64,000 nucleotides of DNA from Trifolium pratense (GCF_020283565.1 NC_060059.1:35394338-35458337), one strand, 5' to 3'. Positions 12,451 to 25,411 are shown, numbered from the stretch's first letter. A program made the numbers and translations. The notes: a model not told the origin generated them from the letters alone.

Positions 12451-13683
12451 CAACTATACAAGTAACTAAAACATTTTGAAAATACCTTAATCTACTACAT
12501 GGATCATCAACATAACCTTAAAAGGAATAGTAATGGTTAGTTAGAGTTTTAATTAGCTAGTTAGAATTTGTTAATTAGTTAGTTAGTTTTTTTGACATAA
12601 GTTAGTTAGTTAGTTAATTATACACTAACTCTATACTATATATGAAAATCACATATTCGTTTTACTATCTTTTATCAAAATAATTCCATATGAATTTTAC
12701 TATCATTCAAGTTTTTCAAAACTCTTATCATTCAATTTCTCCGAAATCTCATTCAATAAATTTTAAAAATTAGATTTTCTACGATCACATATTTGCTGCA
12801 TGCATTTGGCACATATTCATTAGAACAATATCATCTAAGTCTAAATTTTAATGCAATTTTTAATTTATTTTAAAATAAAATCATTAGAACTAGAAATTGA
12901 TATGTATTAGGTTTATTTTTATCAATATAATAAAAAGATATAGATAAATGACGGGGTGAAGCCTTTCTTCCTCCCCTGATGTCTAGATTTTTTTCGTCTT
13001 CTAAAAAAAAAAGTCATTAAACTTAAAATTTAGATCATTCAATTTTAACAATTAAAAATGTCCTAAATATGTGAATGCGGCAATTTGTTACCAGGAACTC
13101 TGGTCCCAAATTTCATCATATAGAGACTGGAGTTTTGGGTATGTGACTGAAAAAAGTGACGGAACAAGTTTGTGTATAATTTGTATCCTTCAAAAATAAA
13201 TATACTTGTATTTGTATTGTGTATCTATAAATTTATGTAACGTCTTAATACATTATAAATGTTGGCACATATACCTAAAATGAATCCTCAATACTAGCGG
13301 TGCACTTCCAACATGCCTTCAGGGGAGGGCACCCTTCTCAATGTCCACGGCATATATATATATATGCCCATCTCATACACTAAAATATATGATACTATGA
13401 ATGTAAATACTAAATACTCTTATATGATCATGTAGTATATATCCGTTTCGAAGCATGAATATATATACTCTTAAAATATTGAAGAATTTGTATATGATAC
13501 TCGTATAGTATTCATGTCTTGCATGTTGATATGTATTCATTTTTATCTGTTTTATTCCGTGGTGAATACGGCAATATCATGGAGCGGTGAAAAAGTAGCA
13601 TAAATATTGTTTTTTTAAGTATATTTATCCATCGACCAATAAAAATAGATTTAAAAAATATTATATTCTATACCGCATCTATA

Positions 13684-13716
<33 letters not shown>
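12451..13716. other. AT-rich spacer
   Basis: No gene, RNA or clear element. About 12537-12615 repeats TTAGTTAG words, and 13691-13716 is a (TA)n microsatellite that abuts the foldback element. Confidence 0.5.
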
Positions 13717-13719
<3 letters not shown>

Positions 13720-15739
13720 GTTTTCTAACTTAGACCCTAGTTAGGTCTAAGTTAGCAAGGTGCACCTTTTGAGTTGGACCAAAATACCCATTCTTTTAAT
13801 TTTTGAAAGAATAGAGCAACAGGGGCATTTCTGTAATTTTACATAAAAAAAAAAAATAACAACACGCGCCCCACCTTCTTAAACAATTAATAGACGTGGA
13901 TCCAGTGTCGCGCGCGTACGGAAGGACCATGGTTACAGACCGTTGATTTCCATCAGACAGCCAAGATGTGATCTCATTAAGACTGTCTGATCAATCAGAC
14001 AGCCCATATCATCCTGATCTATCAGATCATCTTGTCTGCGCCACACTAGATTATATTCTGGAGAGAGAAAATTTTGCTTTTGAAAAAGGCAGCCACGTGT
14101 CAGCATATGAATGGGTCTGCGTGATTTTTTTCATTTTATAATTTAAACTCGATTATTTCGTCGTAAATTAATTTTTTATTTTTTATTTTTTATACCAAAA
14201 TTCAAAATTTTTTTTTCTCTACAAATAGAGACTTGGTTCGTTTGATTTGGACACCGAAAAAAAAACGCAATTTTTCACTACTTTAAACTCGATTATTTCG
14301 TCGTAAATTAATTTTTTATTTTTTATTTTTTATACCAAAATTCATAATTTTTTTTTTCCTACAAATAGAGACTTGGTTCGTTTGATTTGGACACCGAAAT
14401 CCTTCTGAAACCATTTATATGGTAGAATGGTTTCAGAGAGTTGTAATCTGAAACCATTTTGCTGGTAAAATGGTTTCAGAAGCAAATAACTAATAATCAA
14501 CTTACTGAAACCATTTTACCAGCAAAATGGTTTCAGATTACAACTCTCTAAAACCATTCTACCAGATAAATGGTTTCAGAAGCAAACACAATTAATAAAT
14601 TACTCACTGAAACCATTTTGCTGGTAGAATTGTTTCAGTAAGTTGATTATTAGTTATTTGCTTCTGAAACCATTTAGCTTGTAGAATGGTTTCAGAGAGT
14701 TGTAATCTGAAACCATTTTGCTGGTAAAATGGTTTCAGAAGCAAATAACTAATAATCAACTTACTGAAACCATTTTACCAGCAAAATGGTTTCAGATTAC
14801 AACTCTCTGAAACCATTCTACCAGATAAATGGTTTCAGAAGCAAACACAATTAATAAATTACTCACTGAAACCATTTTGCTGGTAGAATGGTTTCAGTAA
14901 GTTGATTATTAGTTATTTGCTTCTGAAACCATTTAGCTTGTAGAATGGTTGCACATAGTTGTATTCTGAAACCATTTTACTGGTAGAATGGTTTCAGTGA
15001 GTAATTTATTAATTGTGTTTGCTTCTGAAACCATTTAGCTTGTAGAATGGTTTCAGAGATTTGTACTCCGAAACCATTTTTCTGGTAGAATGGTTTCAGT
15101 GAGTTGATGTAAGGTAGTGAAAAATGAGATTAAGTTAGTGAAAAATTGGGTTTTTTTTTCTGTGTCCAAATCAAACGAACCAAGTCTCTATTTGTAGAGA
15201 AAAAAAAATTATGAATTTTGGTATAAAAAATAAAAAATAAAAAATTAATTTACGACGAAATAATCGAGTTTAAAGTAGTGAAAAATTGCGTTTTTTTTTC
15301 GGTGTCCAAATCAAACAAACCAAGTCTCTATTTGTAGAGAAAAAAAAATTATGAATTTTGGTATAAAAATTAAAAAATAAAAAATTAATTTACGACGAAA
15401 TAATCGAGTTTAAAGTATTAAATGGAAAAAAATTAACGCAGCCAATCATTGTGTGACACGTGGCCTGCCTTTTCAAAAAGCTTTCTCTCTCCGCGTCATC
15501 CTGTCCACCACGCGCACCTGTCGGCGCGTGTCATGCACGCGCGTGATTTTTGTCAAATGAGAAGCTGTCACGTGTCCTGGGGGGGGAAAAAGAAGTGGGG
15601 GCGCGTGTACTGTTGCATAAAATTACAGAAATGCCCCTGTTGCTCTATTCTTCCAAAAAATTAAAAAATGGGTATTTTTGTCCAACTCAAAAGGTGCACC
15701 TTGCTAATTTAGACCCAACTGGGTCTAAGTTAGCAGCCC

Positions 15740-15741
<2 letters not shown>
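13717..15741. mobile_element. 2-kb foldback transposon with nested inverted repeats
   Basis: The ends are GGGGTTTTCTAACTTAGACC on the left and its inverse (GGTCTAAGTTAGCAGCCCCC) on the right. Matching continues inward for at least 120 bases (GGTGCACCTT, CAACAGGGGCATTTCTGTAA, ACGCGCCCC) and further in patches such as GGCAGCCACGTGTCA / CACGTGGCCTGCC. Each arm then has two tandem copies of a roughly 139-bp unit (ACTCGATTATTTCGTCGTAAA...GAGACTTGGTTCG; 14142-14400 and, inverted, 15145-15418). The centre is an array of small hairpins. Each terminus also contains its own short palindrome (CTAACTTAGACC...GGTCTAAGTTAG). (TA)n flanks both sides, so the duplication cannot be read. No transposase; class unproven, Mutator-like foldback is a guess. 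Confidence 0.8.
14404..15101. repeat. Array of 14 hairpin units (CTGAAACCATT...AATGGTTTCAG)
   Basis: Fourteen 32-bp units each start CTGAAACCATT and end AATGGTTTCAG or a close variant, so each unit is its own inverted repeat with a loop such as TTGCTGGTAA or TACCAGCA. The spacers also come in inverted pairs (GAGAGTTGTAAT / ATTACAACTCTC; AAGCAAATAACTAATAATC / its reverse). A larger direct period of 259 bases is visible: the word TTTCAGAGAGTTGTAATC occurs at 14431 and 14690. Unit 11 has a damaged right half (GGTTGCAC). Confidence 0.85.
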
Positions 15742-15785
<44 letters not shown>

Positions 15786-16006
15786 GTACATATATCTGAT
15801 ATCATATCTATATTTATGCATTATAGATATTTAGCCACAAATCATACAAAAAAATTCAGTGGTTCTGGTCATGCATATACAAACAATGTCTATACCAATT
15901 AAGTTATGTTCACGGAGATTAATTTTTGTGATTGATTATTACTTAGACATATACAAAATTTAAAAATACAAGTGAATGCCCATTTATCACCATCCTCGGG
16001 ATACGG

Positions 16007-16160
16007 GAGTGGATTGTCTCCAATATACTATCCACTGTATTCCCTTTAGTTTTGATCTCAGCTATTAAATCCTCTTCTCTCTTCTTTTTATATTTTTTAA
16101 TTTGTTTATTAGAAGACCATGATTTCAGTGGATGTACTGTTCATGGGAGAGAATCCACTC
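16007..16160. mobile_element. Short MITE (about 154 bp)
   Basis: The left end GAGTGGATTGTCTCC is mirrored by the right end GGGAGAGAATCCACTC. Inner sequence pairs loosely (CCACTGTAT / GTGGATGTACTGTTC). No coding potential and no duplication that I can defend. Confidence 0.5.
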
Positions 16161-16624
16161 GCCATGGGATACAACTAACAGCAAAGGTATGTAATGTATG
16201 ACAGTAGGGTTAAAAGGCTCTAACATAATCTTAGCTACAAAGTTATAAGACAAAAAATCTTACCTACAAAAACAAGGACGGATTCAAAAATTTGGCTAGT
16301 GGGGACGATATGATTATAAGATTTTCATACAAATATGCATGATTGCAAAAATTTACTTTTATATTTAATTAATTTAGATTCATAAATTGAATATGATGAT
16401 GATTTGTTAATTTGTTTTGCATCTAATGGCCAAAATTAGGCATGTCACCGACACAAGGAAACTAACATACAAAATAGATTCCCTAACTATAAGTGACTAT
16501 AGAGATTATTTCATCACTTAACAAAAATTAGAGGTTCCGATTTAGTAGATTTATGGTGACCTATATTTTTTCAAATTTTAATGTAAATAAGTGGAAAATT
16601 TCATATTTAAGCCTGATCTCTATC

Positions 16625-16790
16625 AACCGATCGTTAGTTGGTTTATTGATAATTGACGCTGAACTTGATAGGGAGGACCACGGTTCGATTTCCCGCAATT
16701 GTGATCGGGAAATGACTGAAACCACTTGATGTCATAACTCATAACTGATCCTCAAACTAGATTAGATGATCTAGTGGGTCCTTTTTTTAC
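16625..16790 (+). mobile_element. tRNA-derived SINE
   Basis: An A-box-like GTTAGTTGGTTTA near 16635 and a B box GGTTCGATTTC near 16683 have SINE spacing. The body (GGGAAATGACTGAAACCACTTG, then CTAGATTAGATGATCTAGTGGG) resembles a well-populated legume SINE family. Ends are approximate. Confidence 0.55.
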
Positions 16791-16861
16791 AACGTGAATT
16801 TAGGATTCATGCCTTTAGGAATCCGAGTTTACTAATACCATCTTCAAGGCAAGTTTAACAT

Positions 16862-17200
16862 GCACAAGTGGAGAAAATCTTCCACGGTGCACGAGTGAAT
16901 GATAATATTATAACGAATACGAATTTTACAAAATTCACTGTTGGATTGAAAGTTTATATCGTATAGATCATCCATAAATTTTTTGAAAATCAGTTGATAT
17001 GTTATTGAGACCCATCAAAATTAACGGTTTATGGTTTTTTATTGACTACCGTTAATTTTGACCGGGCTCCATGACATATCAAATGATTTTTAATTTTTTT
17101 CAAATTTTTTATAGATGATCTATACAACATAAACTTTCAATCCAACAGTGAATTTTGTAAAATTCGTATTCATTATAGTATAATTGTTAACTTGTGCCCC
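16862..17200. mobile_element. MITE related to the one at 3731-4121
   Basis: Arms AACGAATACGAATTTTACAA (16913 on) and TTGTAAAATTCGTATTCATT (to about 17175) are inverse copies, and pairing continues through GATTGAAAGTTTATATCG / AACATAAACTTTCAATCC. Outermost, GCACAAGT and ACTTGTGC are mirrored. Its inner arms share long stretches with the element at 3731-4121, but the termini differ, so the two are relatives with different ends. Confidence 0.65.
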
Positions 17201-17968
17201 GATTAAGTGATACATATTAGACAAAGCCCCATGTTCAATTCTTTTTGTTCATATTTTCAAATAATCTTTTTATGTAATAAAGTGAATCCTCAAGTACTGT
17301 AAAACTTAGTTTTTCTTTTCTTAGAAGTTAAATCGTGTAGTTTGCCAAAGAAAAAAGTGTTCATATCAGGTCCCACGAAATAAGATACCTAAATTTGTTT
17401 GTTTCTAATTTTTATCATTTTTCTTTCCTAACTGTCAAGTACATATACTTTTCAGCTGCTCTCTGGTTTTCTTCACCTGGTGCTGGTGGGGTTTGTGAAC
17501 AAGAATGAGAAGGTTTCATTCACCAAAATAATTATCATGTTGATTTTGTGTGCAATAAAAATTAAGAGCAAGTAGGATCATCACTGTGCAGTAACATAAT
17601 CACCAGTTTTTTAATGTAAAAATATTAATTAATAAATATAATAGAAGTATAGAAAGTGGGTGGTTTGGTCTGGTTGGCACTTGGTGGTTTTCAATAATCA
17701 ATTATATCACTGCCAACAGATAAGAGAAATAAACTTTCAACTTGGAGCAACATGTTGGATAAAATTATTCACAGCAGAGGAAAACAAACAAATCTTTGTT
17801 AATATCACATGTGTATTAATCAATGAAAAGTTATTCTGTTTTATATATACTATATAGATAGATTACTAGACGACAATGATTAACTAATATATGCTTGTGA
17901 AGAATCAAGACTAGAATAATAGTGATACAAAAATTACTTTATACAAGAAAAACTACATGCCAAGCTTA

Positions 17969-20900
17969 TCAAGGCAAAGGTACAGGGAGTTTCCATTTAG
18001 AAAATTCGACCAAGTTTCTGTTTACAAATGATCCATTGTGCAGCCAAAATGTTTCAGCTGATTGGTGAAACTGCCTTACTTTCCTTTGCAGTTCCCACAT
18101 GATTCCACGCATTGCCGAACAAGATTCTGAATCTGAAGCATAGACCCACATGCACCTAACTTGTCGACCACGAGCTATTATTGCCTCTATGTCTTTATCT
18201 GCACAGATCAATCAATACATTCGAAGGTAAAAAAAAGGGCATGATGGGTATTGGGTATTGGTTATTGAAACTTGGAGGTAAATGGTTGACGATTTTTACC
18301 TGGAATGGATTCCAAATACTCCAATAGTTCTGGACCTATTCGACTGGATGGCCACTTTATTGATATTTGACTGTAATCGATGACATTCTGGAACGGCAAT
18401 TCTATTTGATCTGACAATATAACTGGAACACATTCCTTTGAAATGGAAAAATATATGGTTATTTCTTTTCATTTAAACCAGTCTTTAGGGTGAAGAACAA
18501 ATAGGAAGGGGAGAAACATACCACAAAAAAGGACTCATAAAAGCGAAGGGTCCAAGATGACTCCCCACGTGGAGCGAGGCAAAACTTGGAGTTGCGCAGG
18601 TGTTCAAAATAATCTTTCCTTCCCAGCTTTTCACCTCCACTAAATTTCAAATCTGGACATTCCAACTGTTTATACCATCAATATATGTTTCATAAATTTT
18701 TTTGTATGATCGCACAATATTAAGTATAATTCTCCTGTTAAAACAATGGTGGGAGAAATTGCTGGGAAATATCAGAACAACTAACATGTAATCTGAAGAA
18801 ACTAAAGAAGTGTGCAATAGCCAATGGAAGTAAATTACCAAACAATGGACACGATGTAATTAGATCTTTGCGTGTTCTAATAAACCAAACTGTTTAAATA
18901 ACTGAACTTATGAACAAAGTTCTCGAACCGAACAGGATTTTTAGAAACAAGTTCACGTGAACACAAGTTCGGTACAAACTGACCAAATCATTTCACAATA
19001 CAGTTCGGTGAACACAAGTTTTCTGCAAAAAACTGTTGCACGAGAAAAACCATGTCAGAGAATTATTCTCTCCAATTTCGGCAAGAACGACGAAAACCTA
19101 AATCCCAAATATCATAATTTTAATTGTGGAATCTCCTTCACTATCACTCATGTAGGTCCCAAATCCACAAAATAGGGACCACCACCAAGATGGAATGAAT
19201 TGTTCCTAATTTATACTATGTGAATCACTCCCCTACAAATTGAGTCTCTTTTACTTTGTTTTTGCCTTTAGGAGCTGATGATCATCTCAAACTTCAAAAA
19301 CCTGCTCTCTCTCTCCAACTCGGTTAAGGAGTTAGTGTTTCCCTCTGATATCTAAATCTCTGTTGCTTCTTTGTGTATGTGTTAATTATTTGTGTGATTT
19401 TTTAATTTGTTTATAATAATCACAATTGATTTCCCATTTCTTCCAAATTTTCTAGTTACAACTCTTCATTGTTTCTGCCGGATTTAGTAAGCAGTTGCGG
19501 ACTTGCCAATAATAGATTTAACATTTAATTTTATTATATAACTTAAGTTCTATCAAAATAATCTCATGGACAAGTAGCTGTTTCTCATAATTACCTAGGT
19601 ACTTGGCCAAGTATTTATTGTTAGGATCTCCGTTGTTTTGAAACTCAGCGCACAATGTGTCTAAAGATACTGCTTCAAGTTAGCAATACCAAGGTAGTCA
19701 AGATCAAGTGTCAACTCGTAGGATCGTACGATCCAACATGCTCCGATCTGGTCAAGATTGTTTTCGCCACCGGCGCATGTGGTCAAGATTGAGCATTTTC
19801 GGGCAAGATCGTAACATGCTGGATAATTCGCAACTTTTTTCCCGCGCTTGTTAACTGGGTCAGGTTTTGTTAAAAAACCCAGTTTACTTAAAACACACAC
19901 ATTTCCTTTACTTTTCTCATCAACAATGGAATTGGAAACCCTGCAATGCCGTCCACCTCTAATTCTGGCGACGTCGTGCCTGTTTCCTACCTTCATCGCC
20001 TCTGTTTCCTTACTGTTGTTCTGTTTCCGGCTGTAGAATGAAGACCGACCTAGCATGGCAATACCGTATTCTTGTTGAAGCTTAAAGAAAAGTGAAGCGT
20101 GACTTCTGTCAACAAGAATTTGCATATGTGCTTGATTGAAGCATCATCTGGCTGGAACTAGATAGATGCTAAGCCTTGTTTAACGGTTCCAGATGATATC
20201 AAGAAAGCTATGGTGGATATTGTGAATGGCTTACAAAAAAAGTTGCTGAAAAAGTTTTCTGCTTTTGACATTGAAAGTGACAACAATGTTGAAGCTGATC
20301 ATGAGGTTGCTGCTGATTCAAGTGGAAAGAGGAAAAGTTTAAGGGAGATACCACACAAGGATATGTTCAAAAGAGGAATCACTACACTTACACAACAAAC
20401 CACAATCAATGGTGTCTAGCAGTGTCCTTACATGTGTCTAGCAGTTTCGAACCATGATTGTGGTTTGTGTAAGTGTAGTGACTTCTCTTTTGAACATATC
20501 CTTGTGTAAGTGTAGTGACTTCTCTTTTGAACATATCCTTGCGTGGTATTTCCCCTAAACTTTTCTCTTTCCACTTCAATCAGCAGCAACCTCATGAACA
20601 ACTTTAGAATCATTGTCACCTTCAATGTCAAAAGCATATGACTTTTTCAGCAACTTTTTTTGTAAGCCATGAACAATATCCATCATAGCTTTCTTGATAC
20701 TATCAGGAACCATTAAACAAGGCTTAGCATCTCTACTAGTTCAAGCCAAATGATGCTCCAATCGATAAGCACCTCCTGTAAATTCTTGTTGACAGACGTT
20801 ACACCTCACTTTTCTTGAAGCTTCATCAACAAGGACACAATATTGCCATTCTGGGCCAGTCTTCATTCCACGGCCATTCTTTGCAACCCTAATTGAGGCA

Positions 20901-23900
20901 GAAGCTACAGAGGCTGAACATTCTGAGACCCACCACCTGAAGCCATTACTATCTTGTGAAAGAAAAAAAAATGAAAGAGAATTTGGGGAAACAAGACCGA
21001 TGACACAGAACAAAAGCAAGGAAACAGAGGCAATGACGATGAAGGAAAGAGGGGTGGCGAAGGAAGGAAACAGGCACGACATCGCCGAAATTAGAGGTAG
21101 ACGGCGTCGCATGGAGGAGAGGAATCGCAGATTAGGGTTTCCAATTCCATCGTTTGTAAGAAAAGTGAAGGAAACACGCGTGTTCTCAGTGTTCGAACGC
21201 AACCTGGTTAGGAAGCCCAGGAAAACAGGTCACGAAAATACCCAGGCCAGCATGTTACGATCTTGCCCGAAAAAGCTTGATCTTGACCACAAGTGACGAA
21301 AACAATCTTGACCAGATTGGGGCACAATGACACGTTGGATCGTATGATCCTACGATTTGACACTCGATCTTGACTATTTTGATGTCATGCAACCAAAATG
21401 TTATTTTCCGAGGGCTACACTGTATATTGACTGATAGCAATTTAGTCTGTAAAGAATCTTAAGTGCTAGTCTTCAGAATTTTAAATATTGATATGAATTT
21501 ATTTTGATATTGAACTGTGATATGATTTGTCGACTTTTAATTGACATATGTTGTAGAGGCTAGTTGACAAAAACAGTTTTTGAACTAGTTTTGAGTTTTA
21601 ACCACTTCGTAAAATCAGTTCAGAACAGTTCAAGAAACCACTTAATAAAACAGTTTGGTTCGACAATTCAAAACTGGTCCACTGAACCAAAGTTCCAGTG
21701 CATCAAAAAGAGTTTGGTTTGACCATACTGGTTTCTAATTCAATTCAATTTTCACTTGTGAACTAAACAATGACCAAGTAAATGGATTACTATCTATCAG
21801 CCATTGCATTCGCTTTAGCATAACAACATTCTGAATGTAGGTAACAAAATCACTATTAGAACTCAAATTAAAACAAAATAATGAAAGAAAGTATTCTGCC
21901 AATAAGATAACTTCACTAATAGAACTAACCAGTCACTGTTTCAGATGACATACCTTCTCTGGGAATTGTTTTGAAAGCTCTATTAGCTGCAGACGGCCAG
22001 CTTTTCCTTGTGCACGTCCTAAATAATTTGCCAAGTACTTCCGCTTAGACAGAGGCAAAGGCTGGATCATGGGAGACCCAGTCTTGGTCATACCATCTTC
22101 GACATTACCTGGAATGATTATATCTTTCCATGTATTAAAAGCACTAGTATCTCTCTTATCAGTGCGATCCCCCTACATTGAATTGCAAAAGAACAAACTT
22201 TAAAAACAATAACCTTTCATTTCATGACAACTTCATGAATTTAACCTTTCATTCTTGGATGATTCAAGCCCCAATAGTTAAAGATATGAAAATATAGAGG
22301 TTTTTCAACAAACAAATATGAAGGGCAAGTTTGGAAGAATAAAAATAAAGGTTTTTCAATTTGATCTCTCTTTTTTGTTCCGAAATGGTCTCTTGTTTTT
22401 CAAAGTTACACCAATATGGTCCCTCTTTTATTTTTTATTCCAAAATGGTCTACTGTTTTACAAAATTTGTACCAAAATAGACATTTTTTTGGTTCTAGAA
22501 TGGTCCATTATTTTGTAGAATTTATACCATAGTGATACTCTCAATACCACAATTTAAATGGAAAGAACCAAATTGATATATGAACTAATGTGTAGTTTCT
22601 GCTGTACCGGAATACTACTTCTGTTGATCAGTAGGGCTTATGTAGTCTCGGTTGTACAAAGATGACCGCTATTGTGAAGATGAAAAAACCATGTACAAAA
22701 TATAAAGATGACTTAGAAAGAAATATTAAAAAAAAATTGTTTATCATCCTTCAACTTTTGAACAATGGGTATCCATGATTGAGAGCAGGAATAAGAATCA
22801 ACGGTGTCTTCCTGAATGAGAGAACCTAAACTAACTTACTAATCATCTAACTCCTTGTATCTTCTCTGCTTTTGTTTATAACAGCCTAACAAAACAACAT
22901 ATTCAATCAGATTTCCTTACAAGGCTGTCTCTTATGTCTTAAATAAATTCCAATGTGTATTGTAACAAAGTCTGCCAACTTGATTCCTTGGCCCATCTTG
23001 ATGTAATCGATTCTTTCCTAATTAAGGGCCGAACCTAGCAAACAAAAGAGTGCGGGATTTAAACTTTACTTCTCAATTACTCCAATGCTTATTTTTTATA
23101 AATGTAACATTGCTAACAAAATATCAATACAATATTCTAGAATGAAATCCTCCAGGGCTTTCACGTTCATGGCCAGGACAGAGGATTGTTAAATTCATTT
23201 AATCAAAGGTGAATGACTACAGGACAGAGGAATGTTAAATTCTTTTAATCAAAGGTGAGTAATCACTACTCAGTTCACGGAAACTTTTAACTTTTACCCC
23301 TAGTTGGCCAGTTCAACAAAAAGAAAGGAAAAATCAAAATGAAAACCAACACTGTAAAAATTAAGGTTGAGATATGTTCAAGTTTTGCCTCATTGTTATT
23401 CCCTGCTGTTTCACATCACATACATTACATTTGGTACTTCTTTCCTCAGCTTGTTCCAAACTTCACATAATTCCATCTCCTAATTACTAAAGACATTATT
23501 ACACCAAACAGTAACACACAGTTTGGTTTACAATTGTCATTTCAGTGTTTCTGGTAAACATACAAAACCAACAATTTAAGTTGTGGTTCACAACCAAAAT
23601 TGCGACCAAAACACCTAGATTTCTCATCTTCACAACTACAATTGCAGCCTAACTAACCACATTTTCGATTATTTTCATAAAGCAAGCAACCATAACTTAA
23701 AACCTTTGATAAAACCTATAAAACTATGAGGAAAAGTAAAAGTTCACCTCAGGTGTAAGAATAATGGAGCGATTTATATATGTTGCCCAAGACTTGAACA
23801 AGTGAGCACCAGCTCCACTAAAAACAAAGCAATTAACAAAGCATGTATATTAGCTAATAGGAAACCTTACCAATGTCTAAATTCATATAAAGAAACATAA

Positions 23901-25411
23901 CATTGATACTCGTATTAACCTATTAAACACAAATGCCACATGCTTTTCACAATGCAAAAAATAAAACCATCACCAGCATTATTACCTTGGGAAAACAAAT
24001 ATGTGGTTCCTGCCTCCAGATAACCGAAAATAAGGCATTTGGCTAATAACCTAATCATCACATAAACAGAATTTCAGCTAAGTAATTCCTAAGATTCATT
24101 TAGAACATTAGCAATACACTTTAAATTGAAACGAAAGAGTTTTTTACTTTAACAAAAGTGTTATTAATTTCTTTGTCGTTAAGTCCGCCCATCATACGTG
24201 CACATTTAACATAAGATGGAACAAAAAACAGATCTGCTTCCTCCTTCTTTTTCGTCCTGAATCTTGATTCTAAAAGTAACTTGTGTATTTTTACCTGCAA
24301 AACAAAAGTAGTAATTAGTAGGGTTTTAGAAAATTATAAATGATCCCAAACACAACATTTAGGTTTTTAATGTCGAGTTGCGTTACTTGATCATCAAAAT
24401 ACATACTATTGTATGTGATACTCAAACGCAGTATGTGATACTTTATCGTCTTTCTTTCAGGATGCATACCGTTGGCCAGTATGAGAGTCACACTGCTTTT
24501 ACTCTTCCTGGGCTCTATAGAGTTGTTCATGGCATTGATGTTTTTGATATGTTTATCTCTATCTCTCTTATTTTTTTACTTCAACAACTTACACACATTT
24601 CAAAAATACATATAAAAAACAAAGAACACCGTACTTGACATCAAAATTTTGATGTCAAAAATATCATTTCTCTTAACGTCTCAACAACTACAGCCACAAT
24701 TGAAGCTACGATGCTAAATCAAATTCAAGATGTATCAACTACATTTGAGCGTAATTTTCCACAATATCCGGACACTAACACAATACTGACCTAGTTATAT
24801 TCAATCACTTTCATTTTCATAAATTATACTCCATCCGCCTTAATTATAAACAAATATTCACTTATCAGATTCATTGAATAACTAATGTATCAGTATCATG
24901 TCAGTGTCTAGGCGTGCTAGACACGAAAGCAACACCGACACATGAGATTACATTTCATCACTACCATTTTCACAAATTGCATAAGCAGTTACATTCAGTC
25001 ACTTCCACTTTTACCAATGCACATATGTCTAATATCTATGCCGGTACTTCGATGATAAAAAAAGGCGGTATGGTGTGAAATTACCTGACTACCCCACTGG
25101 CCTTTCAAGCAAGCTTCAGGAGCAATCTTACCATCTCTTCCTTTCAAAAGTTCATTCAATCCATCGATCTCATTAACATCATAAACATAGATCTTAATCG
25201 AAACTTCTTGAGATTCCGGTAACAGAAGGAATTTCCGTTGCGACGACACGGTGGGGGAGATTCTACAAGGAGCGTCTAAGAGTCTCGTGAAGAAGAAGGT
25301 TGCGATAACTAAGAGTAAGGCGCCGATCTGGTGCGTGCGTGTGCATAGTGGATGATGTTGATGATGATGATGCATTGTTCTTGATTTGTTGTTACTGTTT
25401 GAACTCCACAT
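17969..25411 (-). CDS. GT47 exostosin-family glycosyltransferase
   Basis: Type II Golgi membrane glycosyltransferase of the GT47 exostosin family, which builds cell-wall polysaccharides or glycoproteins; the exact substrate is unknown to me. Eight exons: 25411-25085, 24294-24148, 24050-23986, 23817-23748, 22172-21954, 18665-18522, 18435-18300 and 18198-17969. All introns are GT-AG and the model closes to 445 residues. The N-terminus is His/Asn-rich, followed by one membrane segment (about residues 28-46, [17 protein letters not shown]). The lumenal part opens with IKIYVYDV and has the exostosin core [28 protein letters not shown] and, near the C-terminus, [25 protein letters not shown] with DSES and WELQRKVR. 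The sixth intron (18666-21953) is 3.3 kb because it houses an inverted hAT-derived element. Family assignment is firm; the member is not. Confidence 0.9.
19685..21390. mobile_element. Inverted hAT-derived element inside the GT47 intron
   Basis: The outer arms (19690-19830, wording GTCAAGATCAAGTGTCAAC and GGGCAAGATCGTAACATGCTGG) recur inverted at 21230-21385. Further in, a decayed transposase start is present twice, plus strand about 19925-20430 and minus strand about 21200-20430. The better minus copy (20741-21202) encodes a BED-type zinc finger region with [20 protein letters not shown], typical of hAT transposases. The two arms meet near 20431 and look roughly 85% alike by eye. The minus-arm copy has a direct duplication of about 38 bases at 20466-20541. 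There are many stops and no catalytic domain, so it cannot move itself. Confidence 0.75.
22318..22560. repeat. Decayed repeat (TGGTCTCT/TGGTCCCT words) in GT47 intron 5
   Basis: Within the intron just upstream of exon 5 (minus strand), four spaced words AATGGTCTCTTG, ATATGGTCCCTC, AATGGTCTACTG and AATGGTCCATTA each follow TTCC/TTCT and precede TTTTTCAAA or TTTTACAAA. This is the wording of a common plant foldback MITE family in truncated form. No partner arm was found nearby. Confidence 0.4.

Noticed and set aside
14404..15101. Possible CRISPR-like regular repeats
   Set aside because: Units are palindromic with related, mirrored spacers and lie within inverted transposon arms of a plant genome. 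CRISPR does not apply.
15449..15834. Frames at the right end of the foldback element
   Set aside because: They run through the inverted terminal repeat into the (TA)n microsatellite, giving YIYIYI. This is not protein.
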